Origin: RGIG4074 sp964459165
GTDB taxonomy: Bacteria; Bacillota; Clostridia; Christensenellales; Borkfalkiaceae
NCBI GenBank assembly: GCA_964459165.1
Contig: CAYWKM010000062.1
Span: 1 to 7,075 of the forward strand
Direction: 5' to 3'
Length of the DNA: 7,075 nt
Part shown: positions 5,865 through 7,075 of the stretch, piece after piece
Numbering within the stretch: the first letter of the stretch is position 1
Layout of the letters: every line of letters begins with the position of its first letter
Notes under the pieces: generated by a model
What the model saw: the letters and a program-made list of their open reading frames with translations, nothing else
Database searches by the model: none
What the model was told of the DNA's origin: nothing
Position numbers and translations under genes: made by a program

Positions 5865-6386
5865 AGTAACAGAAATCAGGGATATCGCGTCAACGGAGAT
5901 ATCAGAGCCAAAGAAGTAAGAGTCATCAATTCGAAAGGGGAAATGCTCGGCGTTATGTCGCCGTCCGCCGCTCTCGGCGTCGCGGAAGAAGAGGGGTTCG
6001 ATTTAGTCGAAATATCGCCTTCCGCCGTCCCGCCCGTCTGCAAAATCATGGATTACGGAAAATTCAAATTCGAGCAGATGAAAAAGGAAAAAGAAAACCG
6101 TAGAAGCCAAAGGATTATCGAGCTGAAAGAGGTATGGCTCTCCATGACGATCGACGTGGGGGATTTAAACGTTAAGGCAAAACAGACGGTAAAGTTCCTG
6201 GAAGCGGGAAATAAAGTCAAGGTTTCCATCAAAATGAGAGGCAGACAAATGACTCATACCAATTTGGGTTACGACGTGATGAAGCGTTTCCTGGCTCTTC
6301 TCGAAGGCAAAGCCAACGTCGACAAAGCGCCTTTTACCGAGGGCAGGAACATTTCGATGACGCTTTCGCCCGCTAAAACAAATTAA
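5862..6386 (+). CDS. infC: Translation initiation factor IF-3, AUU start
   Basis: IF3 binds the 30S subunit, prevents premature 50S joining and checks the start codon/initiator tRNA pairing. From the ATT at 5862 the product has 174 residues, normal for IF3. The N-terminus has the conserved YRVNGDIRAKEVRVI (8-22). The IF3 signature KIMDYGKFKFEQMKK (61-75) is followed by a charged linker and the C-terminal domain with ELKEVWLS and GRQMTHTNLGYDVMKRF. Starting at the first ATG (5943) would remove 27 residues, including most of the conserved first strand region, so that start is rejected. AUU is a codon IF3 itself discriminates against, which in E. coli is the basis of infC autorepression. It is first in an operon with rpmI (60-nt gap) and rplT. 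ELKEVWLSM replaces the more usual KEVRLSP-type segment, a minor variation. Confidence 0.96.
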   Translation: MSNRNQGYRVNGDIRAKEVRVINSKGEMLGVMSPSAALGVAEEEGFDLVEISPSAVPPVCKIMDYGKFKFEQMKKEKENRRSQRIIELKEVWLSMTIDVGDLNVKAKQTVKFLEAGNKVKVSIKMRGRQMTHTNLGYDVMKRFLALLEGKANVDKAPFTEGRNISMTLSPAKTN

Positions 6387-6446
6387 GTAAATTCACCGAA
6401 AGGTTGATAAATAAAAAAAGAAAATAAAAATTCGGAGGATAATCGT

Positions 6447-6647
6447 ATGCCCAAACAGAAATCTCACAGCGCGACCAAAAAGCGTTTTTGGTTGACCGGA
6501 ACCGGTAAGGTTAAGAGACCTCATGGCGGAAAAAATCATAAGGCAGATACAAAGACTACCAAGAGAAAGAGAAATTTACGTAAGAATACTTTGGTTGACA
6601 AGACCGTCGAAAAGACCATAAAGAACATGATGCCTTACAAAGACTAA
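6447..6647 (+). CDS. rpmI: 50S ribosomal protein L35
   Basis: Small basic protein of the large ribosomal subunit. The 66 residues match the usual L35 length. The N-terminal MPKQKSHSATKKRF is the family hallmark, followed by GTGKVKRPHGGKNH (17-30), an Arg/Lys-rich middle with TKRKRNLRK (38-46), and a C-terminal helix ending IKNMMPYKD. GGAGG (6434-6438) lies 8 nt before the ATG. It is the second gene of the operon: the 60-nt gap from infC is A-rich with only a weak hairpin, and rplT follows after 21 nt. In Firmicutes L35 is co-regulated with L20 through the operon leader. Confidence 0.98.
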   Translation: MPKQKSHSATKKRFWLTGTGKVKRPHGGKNHKADTKTTKRKRNLRKNTLVDKTVEKTIKNMMPYKD

Positions 6648-6668
6648 ATGATATAAGGAGAAAGAATA

Positions 6669-7019
6669 ATGCGTATTAAAAGAGCAGTAAACGCCGCAAA
6701 AAAACGTAGAAAGATATTCAGACTGTCCAAGGGATACTTCGGCAGCAAGAGCAGATCGTACAGAATCGCAAGAGAAGCGGTCATGAAGTCTCTCAACTAT
6801 GCTTACATCGGCAGAAAAAGAAGAAAGAGAGATTTCAGAAGCCTTTGGATTGCAAGAATTAACGCTCAGGCAAGAGTAAACGGTCTTTCTTACAGTAAAA
6901 TGATGCACGGGCTTAAGGTTTCCGGCGTCAATCTCAACAGAAAGGTTCTCGCAGATTTAGCCGTAAACGATCAGGAAGCGTTCGCTCAGCTCGCTGAAAA
7001 AGCGAAGGCGGCTCTCTGA
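6669..7019 (+). CDS. rplT: 50S ribosomal protein L20
   Basis: Large-subunit assembly protein that binds 23S rRNA early; in Firmicutes it is also the repressor of its own operon. The 116 residues are full length. The basic N-terminal tail (MRIKRAVNAAKKRRKIFRLSKGYFGSKSR) is split by the conserved KGYFGSKS motif (21-28). The signature RKRDFRSLWIARINAQAR lies at 52-69. It continues with GLSYSKMMHGLK (72-83) and the globular domain ending LADLAVNDQEAFAQL. AAGGAG (6655-6660) precedes the ATG by 8 nt. It closes the infC-rpmI-rplT operon ahead of a strong terminator. Arg codons are 14 AGA and 2 CGT of 16, a bias expected for very highly expressed genes in this genome. Confidence 0.98.
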   Translation: MRIKRAVNAAKKRRKIFRLSKGYFGSKSRSYRIAREAVMKSLNYAYIGRKRRKRDFRSLWIARINAQARVNGLSYSKMMHGLKVSGVNLNRKVLADLAVNDQEAFAQLAEKAKAAL

Positions 7020-7036
7020 TTTTAAAGAAACAACCG

Positions 7037-7067
7037 AAAGCCTTTTTCTCAAAAGGCTTTTTGTTTT
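7037..7067 (+). terminator. Operon terminator after rplT
   Basis: A perfect 10-bp stem, AAAGCCTTTT (7037-7046) with AAAAGGCTTT (7051-7060), has a 4-nt TCTC loop and continues into TTGTTTT. It begins 17 nt after the rplT stop. It marks the end of the infC-rpmI-rplT transcript. Confidence 0.93.
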
Positions 7068-7075
7068 AAACAAGA

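Noticed and set aside
5943..5945. ATG as the start of infC
   Set aside because: It would delete the conserved IF3 N-terminal segment and lacks a well-placed Shine-Dalgarno, whereas ATT at 5862 has one.
1..7075. CRISPR arrays, insertion sequences, attachment sites, tRNA or rRNA genes
   Set aside because: I saw no direct repeats with regular spacing, no transposase or integrase coding sequence, no terminal inverted repeats around a gene and no tRNA-like cloverleaf.

Overview
The window carries conserved housekeeping genes in a layout typical of Firmicutes, most likely a member of Clostridia. The order ytxC - (T-box) - thrS - infC - rpmI - rplT is a familiar Firmicutes arrangement. A threonine T-box, strong TTGACA-type promoters, GGAGG ribosome binding sites and a YtxC-family gene support the same placement. 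I cannot name a genus.

Positions 1-2601 hold a one-gene unit on the minus strand: leuS (leucyl-tRNA synthetase) with its own promoter, a short leader and a strong intrinsic terminator. It diverges from everything else. Positions 2700-3427 hold a plus-strand YtxC-family gene (putative sporulation protein, function unknown). It starts with GTG, has no visible Shine-Dalgarno, and has a perfect TATAAT just upstream. Positions 3434-5653 form the thrS unit: a promoter, a full T-box leader with an ACC (Thr) specifier and mutually exclusive antiterminator/terminator, thrS, and a closing hairpin. Positions 5688-7067 form the translation operon infC-rpmI-rplT (IF3, L35, L20). It has a near-perfect promoter, a structured leader with an intrinsic terminator (probably an L20-type autoregulatory leader), and a final terminator.

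Every gene except ytxC serves translation. Each unit appears to be controlled differently. leuS has a plain promoter. thrS is read out by uncharged tRNA-Thr. The IF3/L35/L20 operon probably senses free L20 through its leader and IF3 through the AUU start codon of infC. That start puts the gene at 5862, 27 codons upstream of the first in-frame ATG.

I found no mobile element, CRISPR array, tRNA or rRNA gene and no clearly new system. The points most worth a second look are the possibly leaderless ytxC, the infC leader architecture and the AUU start. No gene-free stretch exceeds 300 bases; the longest (2525-2719, 3428-3696, 5605-5861) are filled mostly by the regulatory elements listed.
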